From NCBI RefSeq assembly GCF_042432815.1, contig NZ_JBHLWM010000001.1:248001-312000 (forward strand): DNA of 64,000 nucleotides, in the 5' to 3' direction. This document shows, one piece after another, positions 23,180 to 32,002 of the stretch. Source of the DNA: Rhodopseudomonas telluris (GTDB taxonomy: Bacteria > Pseudomonadota > Alphaproteobacteria > Rhizobiales > Xanthobacteraceae). The translations under genes and the position numbers were made by a program. Within the stretch, counting starts at the first letter, position 1; each line of letters begins with the position of its first letter. The notes under the pieces were generated by a model, which had not been told where the DNA came from, ran no database searches, and saw only the letters and a program-made list of their open reading frames with translations.

Positions 23180-26100
23180 ATGCTCACGCTCAAGTATTAT
23201 GACGCGATCAAGAAAGCCCAATCCGCCGCCGCACCATCAACTCCACGTCCCTTCGACCTGAACGACCTCGGCGCCGACACCACGGTGAAGCGCTGGACCA
23301 CCAAGGCGTTCGCGGCGGTGATGCGCGGATCGCTGTATCTCTTCCGCGAGTTCTGGCCCAATCCGCAATTCGGCCGGCTGGTGATCGTCACGCGCGACAG
23401 CGACGTGCGCGAGGTGCTGGCGAAGCCGGATCTGTTCGAGGTGCCGTACGGGCTGGAGATGACCGAGCTGGCCGGCGGCACTAACTTCGTACTTGGGCTC
23501 GAGGGCCCGGAGCATGACCGGCAGAACGCGATCATCCGCAGCGTGTTGCGCCCGGCCGACCTCGATCGCATCCGCACGCTCGCCGCGCACTATACGCAGA
23601 TCCTGATCGACGGCTCCGGCGGCCGGATCGACGTGATGAAGGATCTGATGACGCGGGTCGCGACCGAGACCTGCTGCGGCTATTTCGGCCTCGACCCGGA
23701 AAATCCGGACGCCTTCGCCGAATGGGCGATGTCGATCTCGGCGCTGCTGTTCGCCGATCCGTTCGGCAACGAGGCGACGCGGCAACTGGCGCTGAACGGC
23801 GCGGCGCAGATTCGCGAGGTGATCGATCGCGCCATCGCCCGGGCCAAGGCCGTGCCGGAAGCCGAGACGGTCATCGGCCGCCTGGTCGGCCAGCTCAACG
23901 ACGGGGCCGTGACCGAAGGCGAGATCCGCGCCATCGTGGTCGGCCTGGTCACCGGCTTCATTCCGACCAATACGCTGGCTGCCGGCAAGATTCTCGACGA
24001 ACTGCTGCGCCGCCCGAAGGTCTGGCAGGACGCGATCGCCCGCGCGCAGGCGGACGACGTTGCCGGTCTGGAAGCCATCCTGCTCGAGGCCGGCCGCCTC
24101 AATCCGGCGTTGGCGCCAGGACAATGGCGCTACGCGCGGCGCGACGGCGTGATCGCGCACAACACCAAGCGGCAGAAACACGTCAAGGCGGGTTCGGTGC
24201 TGATGGTGGCGACGATGTCGGCGCTACGCGACAAGCGCGCCTTCGTGTCGCCGGGCGAATTCCGCGCCGATCGGCCCAACCCGTCGAGCCTGATGTTCGG
24301 CGACGGCGCCCATGCCTGCCTCGGCATGCATGTGGCGATCGCGCAGATCGGTGAAGTGTTTCGCGTGCTGTTGAAGCAGCCGAACCTGCGCCCGGTCGCC
24401 GGCAGCGACGGCGCGATCGGCTGGGTCGGTCCGTTCCCGCGCCGGCTCGACATGGAGTTCGAGCCTGCTGTGGCGCCACAGGCGCAGAACATGGTGATCA
24501 TTTGCGCGCCGGTGCGCGCCGAGGCCGATCTCGCGGCGCTGCGCGCGCAGATCGAGGCGCTCGGCAATCCGGCAAGGCCGGACATGGTGGCGGCGCTGTC
24601 GTCCACCAATGTCATTCACTTCGCGTCGATGACGCTGATCGATGCCGGCGCGCCGGATCAGCCGTCGCCGCATCTGCTGCTCGAACTCAACGTCGACGGC
24701 TCGCCCGAGCTGGCCCTGCGCAGCGTGGTGGACGTGGCGGCCGACTGGTTGTCGCCGATCTTCGCCCAGGTGGATGCGCCGGCCGGTACGCCGCTGCTCG
24801 ACATCCTGCGCGACAACATGCTCGATCTGCAGACCCGGCCGTGGGGCGCGATCGGGCTCAACTTCAACGGCACGCCGGAGTTCGCGGTCGCCGACATCGT
24901 GCGGCAGCGCGAGCTGGCGCAATTCGCGACCGATGCGCTCGAAGAGTATCTGGAGAACCACGCCTGCCTCGGTAGCCGCGCCATGGTGGCGCTCGGCTAT
25001 GTTCGCAAGCTGATCAAGCAGGATCCCGAGCTGAAGCGGCTGATCGACCAGTCGCCTGATTCACCCCGCAAGGCGCGGCTGCAGGCGCTGTTCGCCCGTG
25101 GCGCCGCCTTCACCAGCTATCTGATCCGGCCGAGCCGGCGGCGGCTGCAGATCTCCGACTGGGTGCCGCGCTCCGGCACCGAGTCGCTGCTGGCGATGGC
25201 CAATTCGACCACCTTCCGCTGGATCTGGGCGATCATCCTTGGTCTTGTGCTGATCGCCAGTCAGGCCGTGTACTTCGCCATCGAGCCGTACTCGGACGCG
25301 ACCTATTCGGGGCGCATCGGGCTGGCGCTGGTCGGCGGCCTGCTGATCGTGGCGCTGAAGCTTGCCGCGCTCGGCGGCCTGTTCCTTCTGCTGTTGCGAT
25401 ACAACGAGTCGCGCGACGTTCCGGACGACAGCGATCCCGATCTCGCCAAGGTCCGCGAGATCGCCGCCAGCGAAAATCATCCTGGCTTCGTACAAAATCA
25501 CATCACCGCGGTCACCGCGCTCAAGCCCGGGTGGTTTCGCAAGCTGACGTTGGCGCTGTCGCTGTGGGGCATCAAGGAGCTGGTGACCAACTTCTATCGC
25601 CCCGGCTTCGTGCTCAACATGGGGACGATCCATAAGGCCAAATGGTTCAGGCCGCCCGGCACCGACAAGCTGATCTTTCTCGCCAACTACGACGGCAGCT
25701 GGGAGAGCTATCTCGAAGACTTCGTGATGAAAGCGCATGCCGGCCAGTCGGCGGCCTGGAGCAACGGCGTCGGCTTTCCGCGCACGCGCTTCCTGATCTA
25801 CGACGGAGCCCAGGACGGCGACCGCTTCAAGCGCTGGGTTCGCCGCCAGCAGGTACCGACGCAGTTCTGGTTCAACCGCTACCCGAAGCTCACCACCGAC
25901 GAGATCCGCCGCAACGCGATGATCCACGACGGCCTGGTCCGTGCCTCGACCGACAGCGCGGCGCGGGCGTGGCTGGATTGTTTCGGTTCAATGACCCGGC
26001 CGGATTATGCGATCGAGACGCCCGAGGTGCAGGCGCTGGTGTTCCGCGGCATGGGCCAGTTGCCCTACACCGTCACGGCGCTGCTGCGTCTGCCGGATGA

Positions 26101-27640
26101 TCGCAACGCCGGCAAAGCCTGGCTGCGTGCGATCATGCCGGAAGCCGGGCTGTTGCACGGGTCCGGCGAGGCGTCGCGCCCGGCGGTCGGCTCCATCACG
26201 TTCGGCGATCGCCCGTTCAACGGCGGCGACGCGCCCGACAATGTCGCGACCTTCGTGGCGTTCTCGGCCTCGGGGCTGGCGCGGCTGGGCCTCGCGCCGG
26301 ATGCGGTCGGCAGTGGCCTGACGACCTTCCCGACCGCCTTCAACATCGGCATGTCGCAGCGCGCCAACATCCTGCGCGACACCGGCTCGTCGCGGCCGGA
26401 CTACTGGCGCTGGGCGGACGCCGCGCTCGACGGTCACGACAAGGTCGCGGCCGCCGACGCGACGCTGTTCATCTATGGTACCAGCGCGGAGGTCTGCCGC
26501 GCCGCGCTCGACCGGCATCTCGATCTGCTCGGCGGCCGCGCCGCGCTGCTCGACAGCGTCGAGACCAGCCCGGTCACGGTCGAGATCGAGGAGGAGAACG
26601 GTGAACGCAAGCGCATCACTTCGCTCGACTACGAGCATTTCGGTTTCGTCGACGGCATCTCGCAGCCGGTGATCCGCGGCACGCAGCGCTTCGCCAAGGG
26701 CGTGCCGGCGCGCGACATCGTCGAGCCCGGCGAGTTCATCCTCGGCTATCGCAACAACCAGGGTTACTTCCCGCCGAGCGCGACGGTGGCCAGCGACACC
26801 GATCCGGCCAATCATCTGCCGATCCTGCCGGACGAACTGCCGAGCCGGTTTCCGAATTTCCGCTCCGATACGCCGGCGCGGCCGGTGCGCGATTTCGGTC
26901 GCAACGGCACCTTCCTGGCGATCCGCGAATTCGTCCAGGACGTCGACGGTTTCCGCGCCTTCACCCAGACGAAGGCGGATGAACTCGGGAAGTATCGTGA
27001 CCTCGCCGCGGTGATCGGCGAGAGGCCGACCGCCGAATGGGTCGCCGCCAAGATGATGGGCCGCTGGCGCAACGGCGTGCCGCTGGTCGATCAGCCGAAC
27101 TCGACCAGCTTCAACACCCGTCGCAAGAAGTCGCGCAGCGACGCGCGGCATCCGTACGACCGCGACAACGATTTCAGCTACGGCCAGGACGATCCGCAGG
27201 GGCTTCACTGTCCGTTCGGCGCGCATATCCGCCGCGCTAATCCGCGCGACAGCCTGCAGCCGGACGATCCGACCCAGCAGCAGCTCACCGCGCGGCACCG
27301 GCTGCTGCGCCGCGGCCGTTCGTTCGAGCGCGGCGGCGAGGGCGGCAAGCCGGAGAAGGGACTGCTGTTCGTCGCGGTCTGCGCCGATGTCGAGCGGCAA
27401 TTCGAGCTGGTGCAGCAGTCCTGGGTGTCGTCGCCGTCGTTCCACGGCCTCAGTGGCGAGCCCGATCCGATCATCTCGTCGTCGCCCGACGATCCGGCGG
27501 AGAGCCGCGTCTTCACCATCCCGACCGCCGCCGGTCCGCTGACCCTGCACGGCATCCACAGCTACGTCACCGTCACCGGCGGCGGCTACTTCTTCATGCC
27601 GAGCCGGTCGGCGCTGCAGTACCTGATCGATCTGGCGTGA
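23180..27640 (+). CDS. Cytochrome P450 - membrane hairpin - DyP-type peroxidase fusion
   Basis: 1486 residues. Residues 1 to about 430 are a P450: ExxR as EAGR near 303 and heme-Cys loop FGDGAHACLG with Cys near 380. The I-helix threonine region reads VTGFIPTNT, without the usual acidic-Thr pair. Residues 430-670 are unassigned. Two membrane helices follow, near 680-700 and 713-738. The C-terminal half ends in a DyP-type peroxidase: FGFVDGISQPVI (GxxDG) near 1155 and CPFGAHIRRANPR near 1344, whose His is the proximal heme ligand in the family. There is no signal peptide. A two-helix hairpin would put both heme domains on the same side, probably the cytosol. The ATG at 23180 has GAGGTGA upstream. 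I know of no assigned function for this architecture. Confidence 0.85.
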   Translation: MLTLKYYDAIKKAQSAAAPSTPRPFDLNDLGADTTVKRWTTKAFAAVMRGSLYLFREFWPNPQFGRLVIVTRDSDVREVLAKPDLFEVPYGLEMTELAGGTNFVLGLEGPEHDRQNAIIRSVLRPADLDRIRTLAAHYTQILIDGSGGRIDVMKDLMTRVATETCCGYFGLDPENPDAFAEWAMSISALLFADPFGNEATRQLALNGAAQIREVIDRAIARAKAVPEAETVIGRLVGQLNDGAVTEGEIRAIVVGLVTGFIPTNTLAAGKILDELLRRPKVWQDAIARAQADDVAGLEAILLEAGRLNPALAPGQWRYARRDGVIAHNTKRQKHVKAGSVLMVATMSALRDKRAFVSPGEFRADRPNPSSLMFGDGAHACLGMHVAIAQIGEVFRVLLKQPNLRPVAGSDGAIGWVGPFPRRLDMEFEPAVAPQAQNMVIICAPVRAEADLAALRAQIEALGNPARPDMVAALSSTNVIHFASMTLIDAGAPDQPSPHLLLELNVDGSPELALRSVVDVAADWLSPIFAQVDAPAGTPLLDILRDNMLDLQTRPWGAIGLNFNGTPEFAVADIVRQRELAQFATDALEEYLENHACLGSRAMVALGYVRKLIKQDPELKRLIDQSPDSPRKARLQALFARGAAFTSYLIRPSRRRLQISDWVPRSGTESLLAMANSTTFRWIWAIILGLVLIASQAVYFAIEPYSDATYSGRIGLALVGGLLIVALKLAALGGLFLLLLRYNESRDVPDDSDPDLAKVREIAASENHPGFVQNHITAVTALKPGWFRKLTLALSLWGIKELVTNFYRPGFVLNMGTIHKAKWFRPPGTDKLIFLANYDGSWESYLEDFVMKAHAGQSAAWSNGVGFPRTRFLIYDGAQDGDRFKRWVRRQQVPTQFWFNRYPKLTTDEIRRNAMIHDGLVRASTDSAARAWLDCFGSMTRPDYAIETPEVQALVFRGMGQLPYTVTALLRLPDDRNAGKAWLRAIMPEAGLLHGSGEASRPAVGSITFGDRPFNGGDAPDNVATFVAFSASGLARLGLAPDAVGSGLTTFPTAFNIGMSQRANILRDTGSSRPDYWRWADAALDGHDKVAAADATLFIYGTSAEVCRAALDRHLDLLGGRAALLDSVETSPVTVEIEEENGERKRITSLDYEHFGFVDGISQPVIRGTQRFAKGVPARDIVEPGEFILGYRNNQGYFPPSATVASDTDPANHLPILPDELPSRFPNFRSDTPARPVRDFGRNGTFLAIREFVQDVDGFRAFTQTKADELGKYRDLAAVIGERPTAEWVAAKMMGRWRNGVPLVDQPNSTSFNTRRKKSRSDARHPYDRDNDFSYGQDDPQGLHCPFGAHIRRANPRDSLQPDDPTQQQLTARHRLLRRGRSFERGGEGGKPEKGLLFVAVCADVERQFELVQQSWVSSPSFHGLSGEPDPIISSSPDDPAESRVFTIPTAAGPLTLHGIHSYVTVTGGGYFFMPSRSALQYLIDLA

Positions 27641-27740
27641 GGGCATTGTCACGCGCGAAGTAGCCGGTACCCTCGATGGAGCGAAGCGCAATCGAGGATT
27701 GGCGCATCGGCCCGCACAGCGCGCCGCGCGCCAGCCTAGC

Positions 27741-27900
27741 GTTCGTCATTCCGGGGCGCGCAGCGAAGCTGCGCGAACCCGGAATCCATAACCACCGTGT
27801 CAGTGTTCAGGCACAGTGGGGCGGGCATCTGCCAAAACCGCAACGTCAGTGGTTATGGATTCCGGGCTCGCCGCTCCGCGGCGCCCCGGAATGACGAACG
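27741..27900. repeat. Family C palindromic repeat, copy 2
   Basis: GTTCGTCATTCCGGGGCGCG...ACCCGGAATCCATAACCA faces TGGTTATGGATTCCGGG...GCCCCGGAATGACGAAC. It lies downstream of the P450-DyP gene. It ends about 58 bp before the TTGACA element, as the copy at 63783 does. Confidence 0.85.
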
Positions 27901-27957
27901 AGAGGTCTTCGCCTCAGTCGGCCGGATGGACGAAGCAGCGAAAACCTGCCAGCGTTC

Positions 27958-28500
27958 CTTGACAAAATTCCTACTATGATTATAGTCCGCGCCGTCCTAT
28001 CCGTGAGGGGCGCTTCGCGAGGCGTCGTACAAGCGGGACAGATCGGCGGGCCGGGCAACCGGTTCGGAACGATGGTTCGACAAAGCCGGCATTGCGCCGG
28101 CGCAGTCGAACGGACGCGGCGTCCTGCGCGTTGCGGTTCGCACCCGCGCGTCCGGGAGGCTTCGGGTACCCGTCCGGGCCTACTACGAGGCTCTGCGACT
28201 TGTTAGTTCGCTGGACGGGGGCAGGTGAAGGCGGCGTAATCCGCCGGATCCGTGGGGTTTCATTACCCTTGCCTGTCCCCGGAAGCACGGGCCTGAAAGC
28301 CTAAAACCGCCGCGGTGGGCGCGCCGGAAGGCGTTGCGCGATGGTTCGCAAAACCATCGCGAGAACCACCAACTATCCGCGCCGACCGGCGCGCCCCCAC
28401 CCCTCGCTGTGAAGCGACGGGTGCACAACTCGGGCTCAGCGGAGCCGCGAGAAGGATTGGCCGTGGCTGTTTGATAAGTGAATCGGACGTCGCGATAGCG
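27958..28500 (+). repeat. Structured multicopy element with consensus promoter (possible ncRNA)
   Basis: It begins CTTGACAAAATTCCTA, which recurs at 63985-64000 at the same distance from a family C repeat. The body is rich in perfect stems: GCCGGC-attgc-GCCGGC at 28085-28101; GGGGGCAGG (28217-28225) with CCTGTCCCC (28272-28280), enclosing GGCGG-cgtaat-CCGCC (28230-28245); and GCGATGGTT-cgcaa-AACCATCGC at 28338-28360. It resembles no RNase P, tmRNA or SRP RNA core that I can recall. The right boundary is approximate. A stable non-coding RNA or a mobile structured repeat fits; a protein does not. Confidence 0.45.
27959..27986 (+). promoter_or_regulatory. Near-consensus sigma-70 promoter in the repeat
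   Basis: TTGACA at 27959-27964, a 16-bp spacer and TATAGT at 27981-27986. It points right into the structured element, not toward any protein gene. Confidence 0.55.
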
Positions 28501-28525
28501 CAGTGCGCTCGCACCACTCTCCACG

Positions 28526-28653
28526 TCATCGCCCGGCTCGACCGGGCGACCCAGTATTTCAGAGCGCCCGTTGATCCGCCGAACGCTCGCCGCGGACGCT
28601 CTGGAATACTGGATCCCCCCGCTTTTGCGGGGGATGACGGCTTGGGAGGCGGG
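28526..28653. repeat. Family D palindromic repeat, copy 2
   Basis: GTCATCGCCCGGCTCGACCGGGCGACCCAGTA faces TACTGGATCCCCCCGCTTTTGCGGGGGATGACGG, with an inner AGAGCGCC...GGACGCTCT arm. Part of the right end (GCGGGGGATGACGGCTT) is repeated just after it, to about 28675. Confidence 0.75.
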
Positions 28654-28714
28654 GGATGACGGCTTAGGATGGAGGTCGGCTTAGGTGGATGCTGGCCTGA
28701 AGATGCGGCCGCGT

Positions 28715-29470
28715 TCAGATCGCCTGCGCGACCTGTTCGAGGCCCATCGCGCGGGCGAGCTTGCGGACTTCCTGCTTCTGGTCTTCGCGCATCCCGAACA
28801 GCAGCGGCATTGCCGCGTACTTCAGTTGCTGGACCTCGGCGCTGTCCGGATCGATCGGCGGCGGACCGTTCTCGGCGACGTAGCGTGCGGCGTGCAGTTT
28901 TCGGCCGATCGCGCGGAGCGCCTGTTCGACCGAAGGCCAGTAGTATTCCTGGGACGACGACAGATTGAGCCGGCCCTTGATCTGCGAGATCTGCGCATCG
29001 CTGAGCAGGGCCGGCGGCTTCGGCTTGGCGGGCTTGGGCTTCTGCACCGGCGCGGTGGCGATCACCGGCGGCAGCTTGGTGACGGGCTCGCCGGACTTGG
29101 CGGCAGCCTCGGGCACGGCGGTGATCGTCGGACCGCCAGCGTCGTCCGCCGCGTAAGCGAGTTGCACGGGCTTCGGAGCCGGTGCGGGCTCGCCGGGATC
29201 AGCCCACGCGGCCGCTTCCTGAGCCGGTGCGGCGTCCTCGGTCGTCTGCGCGGCAGTGGCGTCTGCGCCAGTCGGCTCCGTGTCGTCGGATAGCGAGGCG
29301 AGAAACAGCTTGTCGGCCTTGTTCTCGCGGTTCGCGACCGGGATCTCGATGGTCGCGCCGGCAAAGCCGGGGCCAGCCGCCGGGACGCTGGCGCGCGTCA
29401 GAATGCTTGCTGCGGCCGTACCGGCGATCAATACGCACAACATGGCCAGAAGGGTCGCTGCTTTGGTCAA
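28715..29470 (-). CDS. Exported protein of unknown function
   Basis: 251 residues. A TTG start at 29470 with GGAGA 5 bases upstream opens a signal peptide or anchor (ATLLAMLCVLIAGTAAASIL, about 4-23). A low-complexity Ala/Pro/Lys-rich middle (about 60-155) leads to a conserved-looking C-terminal helical domain, LLSDAQISQIKGRLNLSSSQ and YYWPSVEQALRAIGRKLHAARYV. That domain is of the kind found in small alphaproteobacterial periplasmic proteins, but I do not recognise a named family. No operon partner is evident: the next gene upstream on this strand starts at 29854. Confidence 0.65.
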   Translation of the reverse strand: MTKAATLLAMLCVLIAGTAAASILTRASVPAAGPGFAGATIEIPVANRENKADKLFLASLSDDTEPTGADATAAQTTEDAAPAQEAAAWADPGEPAPAPKPVQLAYAADDAGGPTITAVPEAAAKSGEPVTKLPPVIATAPVQKPKPAKPKPPALLSDAQISQIKGRLNLSSSQEYYWPSVEQALRAIGRKLHAARYVAENGPPPIDPDSAEVQQLKYAAMPLLFGMREDQKQEVRKLARAMGLEQVAQAI

Positions 29471-29614
29471 GATCGTCTCCGTCGCGAGCGGCGCTTTGTG
29501 TCGCTCATAAATGCAGAGGAAATATGGCCCGGCAGCCCCTCCGGGTTGCCGTGCGGGAGCAGGCCGGCGCCACTGGGGGGCGGCGGGTTCCGTCCGAAGG
29601 CGCTGCGCGGCCCG

Positions 29615-29854
29615 TCAGGCCGCGACGTTGAGCTCGTAGGCTTCCTGGATGTCGGAGATGATTTCGGAAGCTTCCCACAAGGCGTCGGGCGCCACCGACT
29701 GGATGGTGATGGTCCAGTTGCCGCCCTTGCGGGTGCGCGGCGTGGCGACGATTTCGAACCGCACGTCGCGGCACATCGGATTGCGGTTCAGGGCCCGTGC
29801 GACGCGGAGCCTGATCTCGTCGAGAGAGGCGGTGGTCTTTTCCGAATACAACAT
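29615..29854 (-). CDS. Small conserved hypothetical protein
   Basis: About 79 residues, soluble, with balanced composition (TTASLDEIRLRVARALNRN, RDVRFEIVATPRTRKGGNWTI, DALWEASEIISDIQEAYEL). The alternating strand-helix pattern suggests a compact alpha/beta fold. The ATG at 29854 is chosen; a GTG at 29866 would add four residues. No function recognised. Confidence 0.6.
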   Translation of the reverse strand: MLYSEKTTASLDEIRLRVARALNRNPMCRDVRFEIVATPRTRKGGNWTITIQSVAPDALWEASEIISDIQEAYELNVAA

Positions 29855-29976
29855 CGCGGCGTCCACTTCGATCGTGGGATGCCGGCGCGGTTGCTACGAG
29901 GTCTCGGGCCACCGCAGCGCGGCAGGCCTATTGTTGGTCCGCGGATGGTTAATACGCGCTTAAGCCGCCGCCGCGG

Positions 29977-30750
29977 TCAGCGCTGTTCGATCACCAGGTT
30001 CTGGACCGCACGGCCGAAATAACCCTGCTGATCGGCGAGCCGCGAGGCCGCCGTGCCGGCGCCGTCCGGGCCCAGCCACATCTCCGAATTCAGCAGGATC
30101 CAGTCGCCGACCGGCTGGCGCGCCAGGAAGACGTTGAGGTCGGCGTTGAGGAACGTCCAGTGCCGGAAGTCGAGCACCGCCGAGGTCGCGTTGCTGAAGT
30201 CCGAAGCGATCACTGCCCGCATCAGCGGCGAGGTCGGCAGGCCCTCGATCAGCGGCCGGTCGGCCCGATACCAGGTTGCGCCGGGGCCGATCGAGCCGAA
30301 GCCGTTGCGCACCTTGCGCAGCGACATGCCGCCGACGAATGGGTTGCGCGTATAGCCGACGTCGAGCGGCGGGCAGTCGTCGGGCAGCGGCACGTCGAGC
30401 GCAGGATGTTCGATATGGTCCGGCAGCTCGGGCGATGAGTTGCGCACCTTCAGCACGGTGCCGTTCACCACCACGACGCCGTTCGATTTCAGTCGCACGC
30501 CGCAGAGCTGGATCTTGCGCCCCTCGCGCAGCACCTCGGTCTCGAAGGTCAGCGGCCCGACCGGCACCGGCCGCAGCAGATCCACCGTCACCCGCACCAC
30601 ATGCATCGGCGACGGCGTCGGCATTCGCTCGGCGAGATGCGCCACCAAGGCGGACGGCGGCGAGCCGTGCTGCATCGTCGGATCCCACGGCCCCGCCGCA
30701 TAGCCGCTGGTCTCGATCGCAGTGCCGTCGATACGGTAGATCGCGTCCAT
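29977..30750 (-). CDS. Thioesterase-fold (acyl-CoA thioesterase II-like) protein
   Basis: 257 residues. The pattern of two hot-dog domains is visible: GGA-type GPWDPTMQHGSPPSALVAHLAER, VVRVTVDLLRPVPVGPLTFETEVLREGRKIQL, and in the second half AVIASDFSNATSAVLDFRHWTFLNADLNVFLARQPVGDWILL. This matches the thioesterase-like superfamily (TesB/4HBT_3 type) acting on acyl-CoAs in the cytosol; the substrate is not known. The ATG at 30750 follows GGATGAACTG. A frame extension upstream to 30870 runs through a family B repeat and is rejected. Confidence 0.75.
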   Translation of the reverse strand: MDAIYRIDGTAIETSGYAAGPWDPTMQHGSPPSALVAHLAERMPTPSPMHVVRVTVDLLRPVPVGPLTFETEVLREGRKIQLCGVRLKSNGVVVVNGTVLKVRNSSPELPDHIEHPALDVPLPDDCPPLDVGYTRNPFVGGMSLRKVRNGFGSIGPGATWYRADRPLIEGLPTSPLMRAVIASDFSNATSAVLDFRHWTFLNADLNVFLARQPVGDWILLNSEMWLGPDGAGTAASRLADQQGYFGRAVQNLVIEQR

Positions 30751-30793
30751 CAGTTCATCCGAATGCGTCAGGCGACAAGGCGATTCCCGATCC

Positions 30794-30874
30794 GTCATTG
30801 CGAGCGTAGCGAAGCAATCCAGAGGCCCCGCGCACGGAGCTGGATTGCTTCGTCGCTTCGCTCCTCGCAATGAC
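30794..30874. repeat. Family B palindromic repeat, copy 2
   Basis: GTCATTGCGAGCGTAGCGAAGCAATCCAG faces CTGGATTGCTTCGTCGCTTCGCTCCTCGCAATGACG. It fills the gap between the thioesterase-like gene and the nitronate monooxygenase gene. Confidence 0.85.
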
Positions 30875-30898
30875 GGCAGAGAGGCGGTTAGGGCCGAA

Positions 30899-31870
30899 CT
30901 ACGCCAGCGGCGGGTCGATGGCGGCGTCGTATTCCTGCTTGAAGCGGGCGACGAGTTCGGACACCGGAGTGATGCCGGTGATGCTGCCGATGCCCTGGCC
31001 GGCGCCCCAGATTTCCTTCCAGGCCTTCGGCTTGGCGCGCTCGCCGGCTTCGTCGGTGCCGAAGTTCATCTTCGACGGATCGGACTGTTCGAGATTGTCC
31101 GGGTCCATGCCGGCGGCGACGATCGACGGCTTCAGGTAGTTGCCGTGCACGCCGGTGAACAGGTTCGAGTACACGATGTCGTCGGCGCCGGAGGTGGTGA
31201 TCATCTCCTTGTAGCGCGGCACCGCATTGGCCTCGGTGGTGGCGATGAAGGCCGAGCCGATATAGGCGAAGTCGGCGCCGAGCACGCGCGCGGCGCGGAT
31301 CGCCTTGCCGTTGCCGATGGCGCCCGACAGCGCGATCGGGCCGTCGTACCAGGAGCGGGTCTCGGTGACGAAGGCGAACGGCGACTGCATGCCGGCATGG
31401 CCGCCGGCGCCGGCCGCGACCAGGATCAGGCCGTCGGCGCCCTTCTCGACCGCCTTGTGGGCGAAGCGCTGGTTGATGACGTCGTGGAACACGATGCCGC
31501 CCCAGTTATGCGCGGCCTGGTTCAGCTCCTCGCGGGCGCCGAGCGAGGTGATCAGCATCGGCACCTTGTGCTTCTCGCACAGCGCCAGATCGGCATCGAG
31601 CCGGTTGTTGGATTTGTGGACGATCTGGTTGACGGCGAACGGCGCCGAGGGGCGGTCCGGATGCGCCTTGTCGTGGGCGGCGAGCTCTTCCTTGATGCGG
31701 TGCAGCCATTCGTCGAGCAGCGCCGCCGGGCGCGCATTGAGGGCCGGGAACGAGCCGACCACGCCGGCCTTGCATTGCGCGATCACCAGATCGGGCGTCG
31801 AAATGATGAACAGCGGCGAGCCGATCACCGGGATCGACAGACGGCCTTTGAACAATGCAGGCATGGGCAT
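30899..31870 (-). CDS. Nitronate monooxygenase / 2-nitropropane dioxygenase family FMN enzyme
   Basis: 323 residues forming a TIM-barrel FMN protein: LSIPVIGSPLFIISTPDLVIAQ, GVVGSFPALNAR, then GADGLILVAAGAGGHAGMQ and ALSGAIGNGKAIRAARVLGADFAYIGSAF, the classic FMN-phosphate region. The family oxidises nitronates, and some members act on other small substrates, so the substrate is uncertain. The ATG at 31870 has GAGGAG 10 bases upstream; longer frames add no domain. Confidence 0.85.
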   Translation of the reverse strand: MPMPALFKGRLSIPVIGSPLFIISTPDLVIAQCKAGVVGSFPALNARPAALLDEWLHRIKEELAAHDKAHPDRPSAPFAVNQIVHKSNNRLDADLALCEKHKVPMLITSLGAREELNQAAHNWGGIVFHDVINQRFAHKAVEKGADGLILVAAGAGGHAGMQSPFAFVTETRSWYDGPIALSGAIGNGKAIRAARVLGADFAYIGSAFIATTEANAVPRYKEMITTSGADDIVYSNLFTGVHGNYLKPSIVAAGMDPDNLEQSDPSKMNFGTDEAGERAKPKAWKEIWGAGQGIGSITGITPVSELVARFKQEYDAAIDPPLA

Positions 31871-32002
31871 TCCGGATGTCTCCTCTTGTTGTGTTTGGCG
31901 GTGCAACCGCGGCGACACAAAAGCAATTGAGGAACACGCCTGCAAGGCGGATTTTACGCAAATCCCAGCGGTTCGACGCAAGCGCGGGAGAATTTCGGTC
32001 CG

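Larger units (their letters stand above)
27641..28714. other. Repeat-filled intergenic region, about 1.07 kb
   Basis: No frame here has the codon pattern of a gene; the open frames are Arg/Pro-rich and lie on repeats. It contains a family C repeat (27741-27900), the promoter-bearing structured element (27958-28500) and a family D repeat (28526-28653). Confidence 0.65.

Noticed and set aside
27980..28524. Overlapping minus-strand frames of about 100 codons in the repeat-rich region
   Set aside because: They lie on structured repeats, are Arg/Pro/Ser-rich and have no credible start; such frames are commonly called as hypothetical genes in dispersed repeats.
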